Source: Pseudomonas segetis
GTDB taxonomy: Bacteria > Pseudomonadota > Gammaproteobacteria > Pseudomonadales > Pseudomonadaceae
Assembly: GCF_900188155.1 (NCBI RefSeq)
Contig: NZ_FZOG01000001.1
Coordinates: forward strand, 124,001-188,000
Length of the DNA stretch: 64,000 nucleotides
Direction of reading: 5' to 3'
Both the position numbers and the translations under genes were made by a program. Shown piece after piece: positions 28,622 to 37,399 of this stretch. The notes below the pieces were generated by a model. The model was given only the letters and a program-made list of their open reading frames with translations, was not told the DNA's origin and made no database searches. Each line of letters starts with the position of its first letter. Within the stretch, counting starts at the first letter, position 1.

Positions 28622-28719
28622 GCCTTGCGCAAACCCTTTGTCCCGGATCGTTGCTGAACTGCTCAGGTTCCATAGGGTCTCTATCGCAGAGCGCTCGCCA
28701 GGCAAAACAGGGATATGAG

Positions 28720-30147
28720 ATGAGTAGCAGTAGCCAGCGTCAGCATCAGTTTCTCAATGGTTCCATTGCCAGGGCGCTGCTGTCGCTGGCGGTGCCGATC
28801 ATTATCGCCAACTTGTTGCAGGCCGGTTATCAACTGACCGACACCTATTGGGTTGGTCGCCTGGGGGCGTCGGCCGTGGCGGCGGTAGCTGTCAGCACGC
28901 CGGTCACATTTCTGGTGGTAGCGCTGGGAGCAGGGCTGGCAATGGCCGGCGCTACACTGACTGCCCAGTACATGGGGTCTGGACGCCCGGACATGGTTAA
29001 TCATGTGGCTGCGCAGACCATGCTGATGGTGATGATCAGTTCAGTGGTCCTGGGCACCCTTGGCTATATCTTGTCCCCATATCTGCTCAAGTTGCTCGGC
29101 GTCGAGGCAAATGTGTATGACAGCGCCCTGGGATACATGCGTGTGTCATTTGTTGGCGTGATCTTTGTATTTATCTTCTTCATGTTCCAGTCCCTGATGC
29201 GCGGTGTCGGGCAAACGCGAGTGCCTTTGCTGATCGTGCTGGCAACGGTGTTGCTCAACTTCGGCCTCGACCCGTTGTTTATTTTCGGTTGGGGGCCCGT
29301 ACCGGGTTTTGGTGTCACGGGCGCGGCCATGGCGACTTTGGTGACTCAAGCAATAGCGGCCAGCTTGGGGATGTGGGTGTTTTTGCGCGGGCGCCACGGG
29401 ATTCAAGTCAAGTGGGCAGGGTTCAAGCCGGACCTGGGCTATATCCGCAAAGCGTTCTTTCTTGGTTTTCCAGGTTCGGTTGAACTCTCTACTCGAGGCC
29501 TGGGGTTGATCGTCATGTCTTTTCTGGTGGCCAGTTTCGATACCGGCACAATCGCCGCCTACGGTATTGGCGCCAATATTCTGCAAGTCATCACCATTCC
29601 CGCGATGGGCATTTCAATGGCCGTCTCGACCCTGGTCGGCCAGAACATAGGCGCAGGCAATATCAACCGCGCCTCGAAAATCACCCAGCTAGGGGCCTTG
29701 TATGGTTTTGTTGGCCTGACTGTCGTGGGTTTGCTGGTGTATGCGATTGCCCCACACCTGGTGGCGTTCTTTGTGCCGGGCGAGGCCGTGGTGATCAATC
29801 AGGGCACGGATTTCATTCGCATCATGGCGTTGGCCTGGGGATGCATTGGTATTCAACTGTGCATCGTTTCTGCATTCAGGGCCTCGGGTAACATGCTCAG
29901 TGCGATGGTTATCGCGCTGGTTGCACAGTGGATGCTGCAATTCCCGCTGGCCTATGTATTGGCCAAGCACACTCAGTTGGGTGCTGCTGGCTTGTGGTGG
30001 TCATTTCCGGTCACCAATGTGCTGATCGCGATTATTTCATTGTGCTGGTTTGCCAGAGGCGACTGGAAGAAAACCCGGCTCACCGAGGAAGATCAGCAGG
30101 TGCGCAGGGTTTCTGAGGAAGCTTTGGTTGAAGAGGGCTATCGCTAG
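28720..30147 (+). CDS. MATE-family multidrug exporter
   Basis: A 475-residue inner-membrane protein with about 12 helices, of the multidrug and toxic compound extrusion family (NorM/DinF-like). Hallmarks: ALLSLAVPIIIANLLQ and GYQLTDTYWVGRLG in the first two helices, and the repeated-half motif ALPIIGIS-like NILQVITIPAMGISMAVSTLVGQNIGAG near 285-312. It expels drugs with H+ or Na+. The open frame extends back to 28555 through the grxD terminator, so the ATG at 28720 at the start of the conserved N-terminus is used. Confidence 0.9.
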   Translation: MSSSSQRQHQFLNGSIARALLSLAVPIIIANLLQAGYQLTDTYWVGRLGASAVAAVAVSTPVTFLVVALGAGLAMAGATLTAQYMGSGRPDMVNHVAAQTMLMVMISSVVLGTLGYILSPYLLKLLGVEANVYDSALGYMRVSFVGVIFVFIFFMFQSLMRGVGQTRVPLLIVLATVLLNFGLDPLFIFGWGPVPGFGVTGAAMATLVTQAIAASLGMWVFLRGRHGIQVKWAGFKPDLGYIRKAFFLGFPGSVELSTRGLGLIVMSFLVASFDTGTIAAYGIGANILQVITIPAMGISMAVSTLVGQNIGAGNINRASKITQLGALYGFVGLTVVGLLVYAIAPHLVAFFVPGEAVVINQGTDFIRIMALAWGCIGIQLCIVSAFRASGNMLSAMVIALVAQWMLQFPLAYVLAKHTQLGAAGLWWSFPVTNVLIAIISLCWFARGDWKKTRLTEEDQQVRRVSEEALVEEGYR

Positions 30148-30166
30148 CTCGTTATTGGAGGCATAA

Positions 30167-30195
30167 AAAAACGGCAGCCCAGGGCTGCCGTTTTT
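30167..30195. terminator. Bidirectional terminator between MATE gene and bfr
   Basis: Stem CGGCAGCC/GGCTGCCG (30172-30179 with 30183-30190) flanked by an A run before and TTTTT after, so it can serve both convergent genes. Confidence 0.9.
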
Positions 30196-30215
30196 GATTC
30201 AAGCAAGCAACAGGA

Positions 30216-30686
30216 TCATTCGTCCATTTGCGACTGCAGGTAGTTTTGCAGGCCAATGGCCTCGAGCAGGCTGAGTTGGGTTTCGAGCCAGTCGATGTGT
30301 TCTTCCTCGGAGCACAGAATGTCTTCCAGCAATTCACGGCTGGCAAAGTCGCCAACGCTCTCGCAGTAGGCAATCGCGGCTTTCAGGTCGGTGTGCGCTT
30401 TGTGTTCGATCTTCAGATCGCACTCAAGCATTTCCTTGGTATTTTCACCAATGAGAATTTTGCCAAGGTCTTGCAGGTTAGGCAGGCCTTCGAGGAAAAG
30501 AATACGCTTGATCAATTTGTCAGCGTGTTTCATTTCGTCGATTGATTCGTGGTACTCGTGCTCGCCGAGTTTTTTCAGGCCCCAGTCTTCGTACATGCGG
30601 GCATGCAGGAAGTATTGGTTGATCGCGACCAGCTCGTTACCGAGGATCTTGTTCAGATGCTGGATGACTTTCTTGTCGCCTTTCAT
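30216..30686 (-). CDS. bfr: Bacterioferritin
   Basis: A 156-residue haem-containing ferritin that forms a 24-subunit iron store. Ferroxidase ligands E18, E51 and H54 and the haem-ligand M52 are all present (IDEMKH at 49-54), as is the later SEEEHIDW stretch with E127/H130-type ligands. It is the BfrB type, the haem form that Bfd docks onto to reduce and release iron. The ATG at 30686 begins [19 protein letters not shown]; the frame is open 13 codons further upstream. bfd lies upstream on the same strand, 220 bases away, separated by a terminator. Confidence 0.95.
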   Translation of the reverse strand: MKGDKKVIQHLNKILGNELVAINQYFLHARMYEDWGLKKLGEHEYHESIDEMKHADKLIKRILFLEGLPNLQDLGKILIGENTKEMLECDLKIEHKAHTDLKAAIAYCESVGDFASRELLEDILCSEEEHIDWLETQLSLLEAIGLQNYLQSQMDE

Positions 30687-30847
30687 TTGCGTGCCTGCTC
30701 TGTGCCGAAAAAATATGTGAAGCAAATTTTGAGCGCATAAACTACTACTGTCAAACCTAAGTGTTTGATAGATAAGTTAAATTTAAACTTAATACGAATG
30801 TTTAAGTTCTGCATCTAAGTATTAAGTCATTGAATTTTGGGCATAAA

Positions 30848-30872
30848 AAAGCCGGATCTTAAATCCGGCTTT
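30848..30872 (-). terminator. Terminator after bfd
   Basis: AAAGCCGGAT (30848-30857) pairs with ATCCGGCTTT (30863-30872); leftward it ends in a T run. It separates bfd from bfr, so the two are probably transcribed separately. Confidence 0.85.
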
Positions 30873-30905
30873 GGATAGGTCTGGTTTTAGCTGCGATAAA
30901 AAATA

Positions 30906-31124
30906 TCAAGCAGCTACAAAATTGGCCTGATAGGCGAGGGCGCCCTGGTTGGCATGGACCTCGGTCAGGGTCTCGCGGACAACCGATTTGGCCAGGCAGG
31001 CGCATTTTCCGCATTGGCTGGCAACGCCTGTTGCTTCACGGACTTCACGGTAGCTGCAGCAACCTTCGTAGATTGCATCGCGGATCTGGCCGTCAGTGAC
31101 ACCTTCGCAGAGGCAGACATACAT
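30906..31124 (-). CDS. bfd: Bacterioferritin-associated ferredoxin Bfd
   Basis: A 72-residue [2Fe-2S] ferredoxin. The cluster Cys are in CLCEG near the N-terminus (C4, C6) and QCGKC (C38, C41), the unusual CxC...CxxC pattern of the BFD fold. It binds bacterioferritin and supplies electrons to release stored iron. A tandem of GATAAT-like hexamers resembling a Fur box lies 43 bases upstream, so induction under iron starvation is expected. Confidence 0.95.
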   Translation of the reverse strand: MYVCLCEGVTDGQIRDAIYEGCCSYREVREATGVASQCGKCACLAKSVVRETLTEVHANQGALAYQANFVAA

Positions 31125-31166
31125 AGTTAAGACTCACTGCTCAAAGACTGTTTCGTTGCGATGGAT

Positions 31167-31184
31167 ACTAATGTTAATGAGAAT
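31167..31184. promoter_or_regulatory. Fur-box-like site upstream of bfd
   Basis: Three consecutive hexamers, ACTAAT-GTTAAT-GAGAAT, resemble the GATAAT repeats of the Fur box with two, one and one mismatches. The place, 43-60 bases before the bfd start, suits iron-dependent repression. A match by eye only. Confidence 0.5.
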
Positions 31185-31410
31185 GCTTGTCAAAGCCATC
31201 CGCAGCGTATGTTGGATAAATCGAAAAACCCTGATGAACGGTTATCCCCTGGCTGAGTTGCCTTGCAGGACCCAAGGTCAAAAAGCGGTGGGCGAGGCCT
31301 AAAATCGAAGTGTATGATGATGGGCCCAGTCAGTGCGGGGAGCGTCATTGCGTTGTCGTGTTATAGCGCTAGGCTACTCGCACTACTCAAAACTTTTTAG
31401 GAGATATCGA

Positions 31411-32013
31411 ATGAGCGTACTCGTAGGTAAGAAAGCCCCTGATTTCGACGTCGCAGCTGTATTGGGTACAGGCGAAATCGTTGACAGCTTCAGCCTGTCC
31501 TCTGCGATCAAAGGCAAATATGGCCTGGTATTTTTCTACCCGCTGGATTTCACCTTCGTATGCCCTTCGGAGCTGATCGCTCTGGATCACCGTATTCCTG
31601 AGTTCCAGGCGCGTAACGTTGAAGTGATCGGTGTTTCCATCGACTCCCACTTCACCCACAACGCATGGCGCAACACCCCGGTAGACAAGGGCGGCATTGG
31701 CCAGGTCAAGTACACCTTGGCAGCTGACATCAACCACGACATCTGCAAAGCCTACGACGTTGAGTCTGAAGGCGGCGTGGCTTTCCGTGGCGCTTTCCTG
31801 ATCGACCTCAACGGTGTTGTTCGCTCGCAGATCGTGAACGACCTGCCGCTGGGCCGTAACATGGACGAGCTGCTGCGTCTGGTTGATGCCCTGCAGTTCA
31901 CCGAAGAGCACGGCGAAGTTTGCCCGGCAAACTGGAAGAAAGGCGACAAAGGCATGACTGCATCGCCAGACGGTGTTGCTGCCTACCTGTCCGAGAACGC
32001 TGCCAACCTGTAA
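31411..32013 (+). CDS. Typical 2-Cys peroxiredoxin (AhpC/TSA family)
   Basis: A 200-residue thiol peroxidase. The peroxidatic Cys is in DFTFVCPSE (C51) and the resolving Cys in GEVCPANW (C171), so it is the typical 2-Cys type that reduces peroxides as dimers or decamers in the cytoplasm. TAGGAG lies 8 bases before the ATG at 31411; the frame is open further upstream without similarity. Divergent from bfd; the pairing of iron release and peroxide defence is also seen in P. aeruginosa, as I recall. Confidence 0.93.
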   Translation: MSVLVGKKAPDFDVAAVLGTGEIVDSFSLSSAIKGKYGLVFFYPLDFTFVCPSELIALDHRIPEFQARNVEVIGVSIDSHFTHNAWRNTPVDKGGIGQVKYTLAADINHDICKAYDVESEGGVAFRGAFLIDLNGVVRSQIVNDLPLGRNMDELLRLVDALQFTEEHGEVCPANWKKGDKGMTASPDGVAAYLSENAANL

Positions 32014-32062
32014 GGGTTTGCCTTCAGGTGGGCGCTGCTCACCTGAGCGTTACCTGGCGCAT

Positions 32063-32091
32063 AAAAAAACCGGCTTATGGCCGGTTTTTTT
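32063..32091 (+). terminator. Terminator after peroxiredoxin gene
   Basis: AAAAAAA-CCGGC ... GCCGG-TTTTTTT (stem 32070-32074 with 32080-32084, extended by A-T pairs). It can also end the leftward direction. Confidence 0.9.
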
Positions 32092-32131
32092 ATGCGTTGT
32101 TCATGAGTTCAGCATCGCCCGTGCAAGGGCT

Positions 32132-32806
32132 TCAGTCGTCGAAGTCTTCCCAGCCACCCATCTCTTTCCAGCGGTTGACGATGCCGCAGAACAGCTCGGC
32201 TGTCTTTTCGGTGTCGTAACGTGCCGAATGTGCTTCACGACCATCAAACTCGATGCTCGCCGCCTGGCAGGCTTTGGCCAGAACGGTTTGGCCATAGGCC
32301 AAGCCAGCCAGGGTTGCGGTGTCGAAGCTTGAGAATGGATGGAAGGGGTTGCGCTTGATGCCGGTACGGGCAACCGCCGCATTAAGAAAACCAAGGTCAA
32401 AGCTGCTGTTGTGCCCAACCAGAATGGCGCGTTTGCATCCATTGGCTTTCAGCGACTTGCGCAGGCCACGGAAGATTTCAGTCAGGGCATGTTCCTCGCT
32501 CACCGCCATGCGCAGCGGATGATCAAGCTTGATGCCGGTGAACTCCAGCGCCGCCTGTTCGATGTTCGCCCCCGCAAAGGGTTCTACACGGAAGAAGTGG
32601 GTGTGGTCGGGGTACAGAAAACCCTGTTCATCGATCCCTACTGTGGTTGCGGCGATTTCCAGCAGCGCGTCGGTGGCACTGTTGAAACCGCCGGTTTCGA
32701 CATCTACCACCACCGGCAGATAGCCGCGAAAACGCGCTGCCATTGGGTGGCGCGGGCCTGAGGGCGCGTTGCCCTCCAGTTCTTCTTCGTACTGATCTTC
32801 ACTCAT
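32132..32806 (-). CDS. rnt: Ribonuclease T
   Basis: A 224-residue DEDD 3'-5' exonuclease that trims tRNA, 5S and 23S rRNA 3' ends. Exo[12 protein letters not shown] near 32-42 has the first Asp and Glu; ExoII is [14 protein letters not shown] near 126-139; ExoIII is [14 protein letters not shown] near 193-206 with the His and Asp. The start overlaps the pyrC stop by 4 bases (ATGA), so it is translationally coupled to pyrC. Confidence 0.95.
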   Translation of the reverse strand: MSEDQYEEELEGNAPSGPRHPMAARFRGYLPVVVDVETGGFNSATDALLEIAATTVGIDEQGFLYPDHTHFFRVEPFAGANIEQAALEFTGIKLDHPLRMAVSEEHALTEIFRGLRKSLKANGCKRAILVGHNSSFDLGFLNAAVARTGIKRNPFHPFSSFDTATLAGLAYGQTVLAKACQAASIEFDGREAHSARYDTEKTAELFCGIVNRWKEMGGWEDFDD

Positions 32807-33849
32807 TGAGTTTGCTCCAGCAGGCGCCAGCGCAGGGTTTCACCAGCACGCAGTGGAGTAACAGTTTGCTCACCGAAAGGCAGGCTGGCCGGTACGTTCC
32901 AGTCGTCACGGACCAGGGTAATGGTCTCGGTATTGCGCGCCAGGCCATAGAAGTCGGGGCCGTTGAGGCTGGCGAAGGCTTCGAGTTTGTCCAGGGCATT
33001 GCGCTGCTCGAAAGCTTCGGCATACAACTCTATAGCGGCGAAGGCTGTGTAGCAGCCGGCGCAACCACAGGCTGATTCCTTGGCGTGCAAGGCGTGCGGC
33101 GCCGAGTCGGTGCCGAGGAAGAACTTGCGATTATCGCTGGTGGCGACATCAAGCAAGGCTTCCTGATGCACATTGCGCTTGAGGATCGGCAGGCAATAGA
33201 AGTGCGGGCGAATACCGCCGACCAGCATGTGATTGCGGTTGTACAGCAGGTGGTGAGCGGTAATGGTTGCGCCTACGTTGGCAGGTGCGGCCTTGACGAA
33301 CTCCACGGCATCACGGGTGGTGATGTGTTCGAAAACGACTTTCAAGGTTGGGAAGCGCTCGACCACTCGACCAAGGTGCTCATCGATAAACTGTTTTTCG
33401 CGGTCGAAGATATCGATGTCACTGCGGGTCACCTCGCCATGAACCAAGAGCGGCAAGCCGACTTCGGCCATGGCTTCCAGGGTGGCGAATATATTGTCGA
33501 TACTGGTCACGCCGGAATCGGAGTTGGTGGTCGCGCCGGCTGGGTACAGTTTGGCAGCATGGACAAAGCCCGAGGCCTTGGCGCTGCGAACATCTTCAGG
33601 GCTGGTCTGGTCGGTGAGGTACAGCACCATCAACGGTTCGAACTGGCTGCCTTCCGGACGGGCGCTGAGTATGCGCTGGCGATAGGCACCGGCTTCGCTG
33701 GTGTTGCGTACTGGCGGAACCAGGTTGGGCATGATGATGGCACGGCTAAAAGTACGCGCAACGTCAGCCACTGTGTGCGGCAGAACAGCTCCGTCGCGCA
33801 GGTGAATATGCCAGTCATCGGGACGCAGCAGAGTAAGACGGTCGATCAT
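32803..33849 (-). CDS. pyrC: Dihydroorotase, class II
   Basis: A 348-residue amidohydrolase that closes carbamoyl-aspartate to dihydroorotate in pyrimidine synthesis. Metal ligands are visible in WHIHLRDG near 14-21 and in HGEVT, HITT and FLGTDSAPH further on. Length and start ([17 protein letters not shown]) fit the E. coli-type enzyme. The ATG at 33849 has GGAAG just upstream. First gene of the pyrC-rnt pair. Confidence 0.95.
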   Translation of the reverse strand: MIDRLTLLRPDDWHIHLRDGAVLPHTVADVARTFSRAIIMPNLVPPVRNTSEAGAYRQRILSARPEGSQFEPLMVLYLTDQTSPEDVRSAKASGFVHAAKLYPAGATTNSDSGVTSIDNIFATLEAMAEVGLPLLVHGEVTRSDIDIFDREKQFIDEHLGRVVERFPTLKVVFEHITTRDAVEFVKAAPANVGATITAHHLLYNRNHMLVGGIRPHFYCLPILKRNVHQEALLDVATSDNRKFFLGTDSAPHALHAKESACGCAGCYTAFAAIELYAEAFEQRNALDKLEAFASLNGPDFYGLARNTETITLVRDDWNVPASLPFGEQTVTPLRAGETLRWRLLEQTQ

Positions 33850-33951
33850 GGAGGCTTCCAGGCGGGTAAAACGTGGCTCGAATCCTACCGGAAAACCCCC
33901 ATCAGAGCACGCCATCCGTGCGCTTAACGCGCAAATCCACGACCAGCGTAC

Positions 33952-33978
33952 TTAAGTTTTTGCGCCTGCAACCGATAT
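33952..33978 (+). promoter_or_regulatory. FliA (sigma-28) promoter for motY
   Basis: TTAAGTTT, an 11-base spacer, then ACCGATAT. The flagellar sigma-28 consensus is TAAAGTTT-N11-GCCGATAA, so spacing is exact and most bases agree. It ends 35 bases before the motY start and fits late flagellar gene control. Confidence 0.75.
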
Positions 33979-34013
33979 CAAAGGCAAACCCGTGATTACG
34001 TGTGGAGCCCACC

Positions 34014-34961
34014 GTGCGCCAACTTTCGATGACCCCACTGTGCCTGCTCATTGGCTTGAGCACCTGTTTGCCTGCATGGGGCATTAGCTTTCAGACGCGT
34101 CTGGAGAATGTTGAGTGGACAGTGGAGGGCGATAAGTTCGAGTGTCGGCTGTCGCAGCCTGTGACGGATTTCGGCGTCGGTGAGTTTGTCAGGAAGGCTG
34201 GTGAGCAAGCCACTTTTCGTTTGCAGACCCAAGGCCGCTGGCTGAGCCCTGGCTCGGCAACCTTGCTTGCAGCGGCCGCACCATGGCAGCCGGGACGCTC
34301 GGATATCAACCTGGGTCGGGTTGGGGTTAGCGACGGCAATATTCCGTTCAACAGTTCCCAGGCCCAAGCCGGACGTTTGCTCGCCGGGTTGCTGGATGGT
34401 CGCAGCCCGTTGGTGCAACATTTGGCTATTCAAGGAGGAGAGCGGGTTGAAGTCCGCCTGCTACCGGTCAAGTTCAAGAAGGCCTACACCGATTACCTGG
34501 CCTGCACCGCCAAGCTGCTTCCGGTTAACTTCAATCAGGTCAGGCAGAGTCGCATTGGCTTTCCCAATGGCGGCGTCGATCTTGATCCAATGGCCGAGGC
34601 CAAGCTGCAGATACTCCTGGATTTCCTCAAGTCGGATCCTGCGGTCAATCGAATTCTGCTTGAGGGCCATTCCGATAATAGTGGTAGCCGTTTGACCAAC
34701 CGCGACTTGTCGCGGCGCCGGGCAATGGCGGTCATGAGCTACCTGGAAGCACACGGTGTGCCAGCGGAGCAAATCACCATGCGCTTCCACGGCGAGCGCT
34801 ACCCAATAGTGCCCAATAACAGCCCGGCCAATCGGGCGAAGAACCGGCGCGTGTCCATCACTTTGGATAAAGTCCCCGAGCAGGCCGTTGAAAAATCCCC
34901 GGATGAGCCGGCTCTGGCGCCAAAAGCTACAGCGCCAGCCGATCCCGCCGCGACTTCCTGA
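34014..34961 (+). CDS. motY: MotY, flagellar stator-associated OmpA-family protein
   Basis: About 315 residues: signal peptide (start to PAWG, with a LCLLIGLSTCLP core), an N-terminal MotY domain, and a C-terminal OmpA peptidoglycan-binding domain (about 175-290, LLEGHSDNSGSRLTNRDLSRRRAMAV) followed by an Ala/Pro-rich tail. MotY forms the T-ring that helps anchor stators of polar flagella. The GTG at 34014 is favoured because GGAG lies 6 bases before it; GTG 34002 and ATG 34029 are alternatives. A sigma-28 promoter upstream supports the flagellar role. Confidence 0.87.
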   Translation: MRQLSMTPLCLLIGLSTCLPAWGISFQTRLENVEWTVEGDKFECRLSQPVTDFGVGEFVRKAGEQATFRLQTQGRWLSPGSATLLAAAAPWQPGRSDINLGRVGVSDGNIPFNSSQAQAGRLLAGLLDGRSPLVQHLAIQGGERVEVRLLPVKFKKAYTDYLACTAKLLPVNFNQVRQSRIGFPNGGVDLDPMAEAKLQILLDFLKSDPAVNRILLEGHSDNSGSRLTNRDLSRRRAMAVMSYLEAHGVPAEQITMRFHGERYPIVPNNSPANRAKNRRVSITLDKVPEQAVEKSPDEPALAPKATAPADPAATS

Positions 34962-35091
34962 CCGGGTTTTTGCAGTCGCATCGGCTAAACAATTTGTCGC
35001 CTCGTCGTCTTAAGCTGTCGCGCCTCTGTAAATTGGCCGCCAGGGTCAGTAGAATGGTCGGCTTTCCGTACAACCCCATGGAGTTCATGGC

Positions 35092-36309
35092 ATGGCCGAT
35101 GTAAACAAGGTAGTCCTGGCATATTCCGGTGGCCTGGACACTTCAGTGATCCTCAAGTGGCTGCAAGATACTTACAACTGTGAAGTAGTGACCTTCACTG
35201 CTGACCTCGGTCAAGGCGAAGAAGTTGAGCCAGCTCGCGCTAAAGCTCAGGCCATGGGCGTCAAGGAAATCTACATTGATGACCTGCGCGAAGAGTTCGT
35301 TCGCGATTTCGTCTTCCCGATGTTCCGTGCCAACACTGTTTACGAAGGCGAGTACCTGCTCGGTACCTCGATCGCGCGTCCGCTGATTGCCAAGCGCTTG
35401 ATCGAAATTGCCAACGAAACCGGCGCTGACGCCATTTCCCATGGCGCCACCGGCAAAGGCAACGACCAGGTTCGTTTCGAACTGGGCGCCTATGCACTCA
35501 AGCCGGGCGTCAAGGTGATTGCCCCGTGGCGCGAGTGGGACCTGATGTCCCGCGAAAAACTGATGGATTACGCTGAAAAGCACGGCATTCCAATCGAGCG
35601 CCACGGCAAGAAGAAATCGCCATACTCGATGGATGCCAACTTGCTGCACATCTCCTATGAAGGCGGCGTGCTGGAAGATACCTGGACCGAGCACGAAGAA
35701 GACATGTGGCGTTGGACCAAGTCGCCAGAGCTGGCGCCGGACACCCCAACCTACATCGAACTGACTTACCGCGCGGGTGACATCGTTGCCATCGACGGCA
35801 AGGAAATGACGCCTGCAACTGTGCTGACCGAGCTCAACCGCATCGGTGGCGAGAACGGTATTGGTCGCCTCGACATCGTCGAGAACCGCTTTGTCGGCAT
35901 GAAGTCCCGCGGCTGCTACGAAACCCCAGGCGGCACCATCATGCTCAAGGGTCACCGCGCCATTGAGTCGATCACTCTGGACCGCGAAGTCGCTCACCTC
36001 AAGGATGAGCTGATGCCTAAGTACGCCAGCCTGATCTACAACGGTTTCTGGTGGAGCCCTGAGCGCACCATGCTGCAGCAGATGATCGATGCCTCGCAGG
36101 TCAACGTGAACGGCGTGGTTCGCATGAAACTGTACAAGGGTAACGTTATCGTTGTCGGCCGCAAGTCCGATGAATCGCTGTTTGATGCCAACATCGCAAC
36201 CTTCGAGGAAGACGGCGGAGCCTACAACCAGCAAGACGCCGCAGGCTTTATCAAGTTGAATGCCCTGCGCATGCGTATTGCTGCCAACAAGGGTCGCAAA
36301 CTGATCTAA
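35092..36309 (+). CDS. argG: Argininosuccinate synthase
   Basis: Condenses citrulline and aspartate with ATP to argininosuccinate. 405 residues with the PP-loop [13 protein letters not shown] near 8-20, [15 protein letters not shown] near 115-129, and [17 protein letters not shown] near 178-194. A strong terminator follows, so it is probably a single-gene unit. Confidence 0.97.
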   Translation: MADVNKVVLAYSGGLDTSVILKWLQDTYNCEVVTFTADLGQGEEVEPARAKAQAMGVKEIYIDDLREEFVRDFVFPMFRANTVYEGEYLLGTSIARPLIAKRLIEIANETGADAISHGATGKGNDQVRFELGAYALKPGVKVIAPWREWDLMSREKLMDYAEKHGIPIERHGKKKSPYSMDANLLHISYEGGVLEDTWTEHEEDMWRWTKSPELAPDTPTYIELTYRAGDIVAIDGKEMTPATVLTELNRIGGENGIGRLDIVENRFVGMKSRGCYETPGGTIMLKGHRAIESITLDREVAHLKDELMPKYASLIYNGFWWSPERTMLQQMIDASQVNVNGVVRMKLYKGNVIVVGRKSDESLFDANIATFEEDGGAYNQQDAAGFIKLNALRMRIAANKGRKLI

Positions 36310-36326
36310 GCTTTCAGTAGTCCATC

Positions 36327-36362
36327 AAGCCTCATATAGCCTTGTCTATATGAGGCTTTTTT
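36327..36362 (+). terminator. Strong terminator after argG
   Basis: A 13-bp perfect stem (36327-36339 with 36346-36358), 6-base loop, then TTTT. Confidence 0.92.
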
Positions 36363-36476
36363 ATGCGTCATTGGTTGGCGCGAACAGGTGAAAAGTTGGC
36401 TCATCTCTGACGATTCAGGCGTTTGAGCCATGGCGGATAACCTTCGCGTTGTCCGCCTTTAAAAGGAGTAGTGCTC

Positions 36477-36767
36477 ATGTACAAATTACTCGCTGGCCTA
36501 AGCCTTGGCCTGTTTTGCTTGAACCTCCAGGCTGGGGTTATTGACCCCGATTGCACCCCTGAAAAGGCAGCTAAAAGCGCAGCCATGAAAGCCACCGTGG
36601 GTGTTGGTGGTCGCTGTGATGCAAAAGAAGCCGCCTCCGATAGCATGGGTCTGGACGACAAGAAAGATAAGGTCGATGACGCAAAAGATGGTATCTCCGA
36701 CAAGAAGGACCGGGCGCATGATGCCAAGGACGATCTAGGCCGAAAAACCCTCAAGAAAGCGCTTTAG
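36477..36767 (+). CDS. Small secreted Lys/Asp-rich protein, unknown function
   Basis: A 96-residue protein with a clear signal peptide (MYKLLAGLSLGLFCLNLQAG, cleaved near 19) and two Cys in the mature part (DPDCTPEKAA, GGRCDAKEAA) that could form a disulphide. The C-terminal half is a charged repeat in which D-K-K-D-K and D-A-K-D recur (LDDKKDKVDDAKDGISD then KKDRAHDAKDDLGRK), likely helical or disordered. AGGAG lies 8 bases before the ATG at 36477, which rules out the GTG two codons earlier. I do not recognise a family. A small hairpin (36756-36775) spans its stop codon. Confidence 0.7.
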   Translation: MYKLLAGLSLGLFCLNLQAGVIDPDCTPEKAAKSAAMKATVGVGGRCDAKEAASDSMGLDDKKDKVDDAKDGISDKKDRAHDAKDDLGRKTLKKAL

Positions 36768-36923
36768 AGCGCTTTCCCTATAATCCAGGTCCAGCGCTCC
36801 AGGGGCTTGATCGAGCGCAAGACTGGTCAGAATCCGTTAGGGCGCTCACAATAGGCTTTCATTTAGTAGAGGCCAAATAGTGGCCTTTTGCATTTGCCAT
36901 AACGACTCTATGGAGCCTTTATC

Positions 36924-37316
36924 ATGCGCTTGTTGCATACCATGCTACGCGTCGGCGATATGGATAAATCCATCGCTTTCTACACCGAAGTGCTGGGCAT
37001 GACCCTGCTGCGCCGCAAGGATTATCCGGACGGTAAATTCACCCTGGCCTTTGTTGGCTACGGGGATGAAGCGCACAACTCGGTACTTGAACTGACCCAC
37101 AACTGGGGCACCGAAAGCTACGACCTTGGCAACGGCTACGGGCACATTGCCCTGGAAGTCGAGGACGTTTACAAAGCCTGTGATGACATCCGCTCGCGCG
37201 GCGGCAAGATTACCCGTGAACCAGGCCCGATGATGCATGGCACCAGCATTCTTGCGTTTGTCGAAGACCCGGACGGCTATAAGATCGAGCTGTTGTCGCC
37301 CTCACGCAACGACTGA
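36924..37316 (+). CDS. gloA: Lactoylglutathione lyase (glyoxalase I)
   Basis: A 130-residue metal-dependent lyase that turns the methylglyoxal-glutathione adduct into lactoylglutathione. Both beta-alpha-beta modules show metal ligands: H5 in [10 protein letters not shown], Glu in ELTHNWG near 55, His in GYGHIALEV near 73, and Glu in [11 protein letters not shown] near 121. The short length indicates the Ni-type bacterial enzyme. Confidence 0.95.
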   Translation: MRLLHTMLRVGDMDKSIAFYTEVLGMTLLRRKDYPDGKFTLAFVGYGDEAHNSVLELTHNWGTESYDLGNGYGHIALEVEDVYKACDDIRSRGGKITREPGPMMHGTSILAFVEDPDGYKIELLSPSRND

Positions 37317-37399
37317 TTTGCCACTTGCCAGCCCAGGGCACTGTGCTGCAATCCAGCCGAGCCCTGCGCATTTACTGCCACTGTCTACAAGGTAACCCT

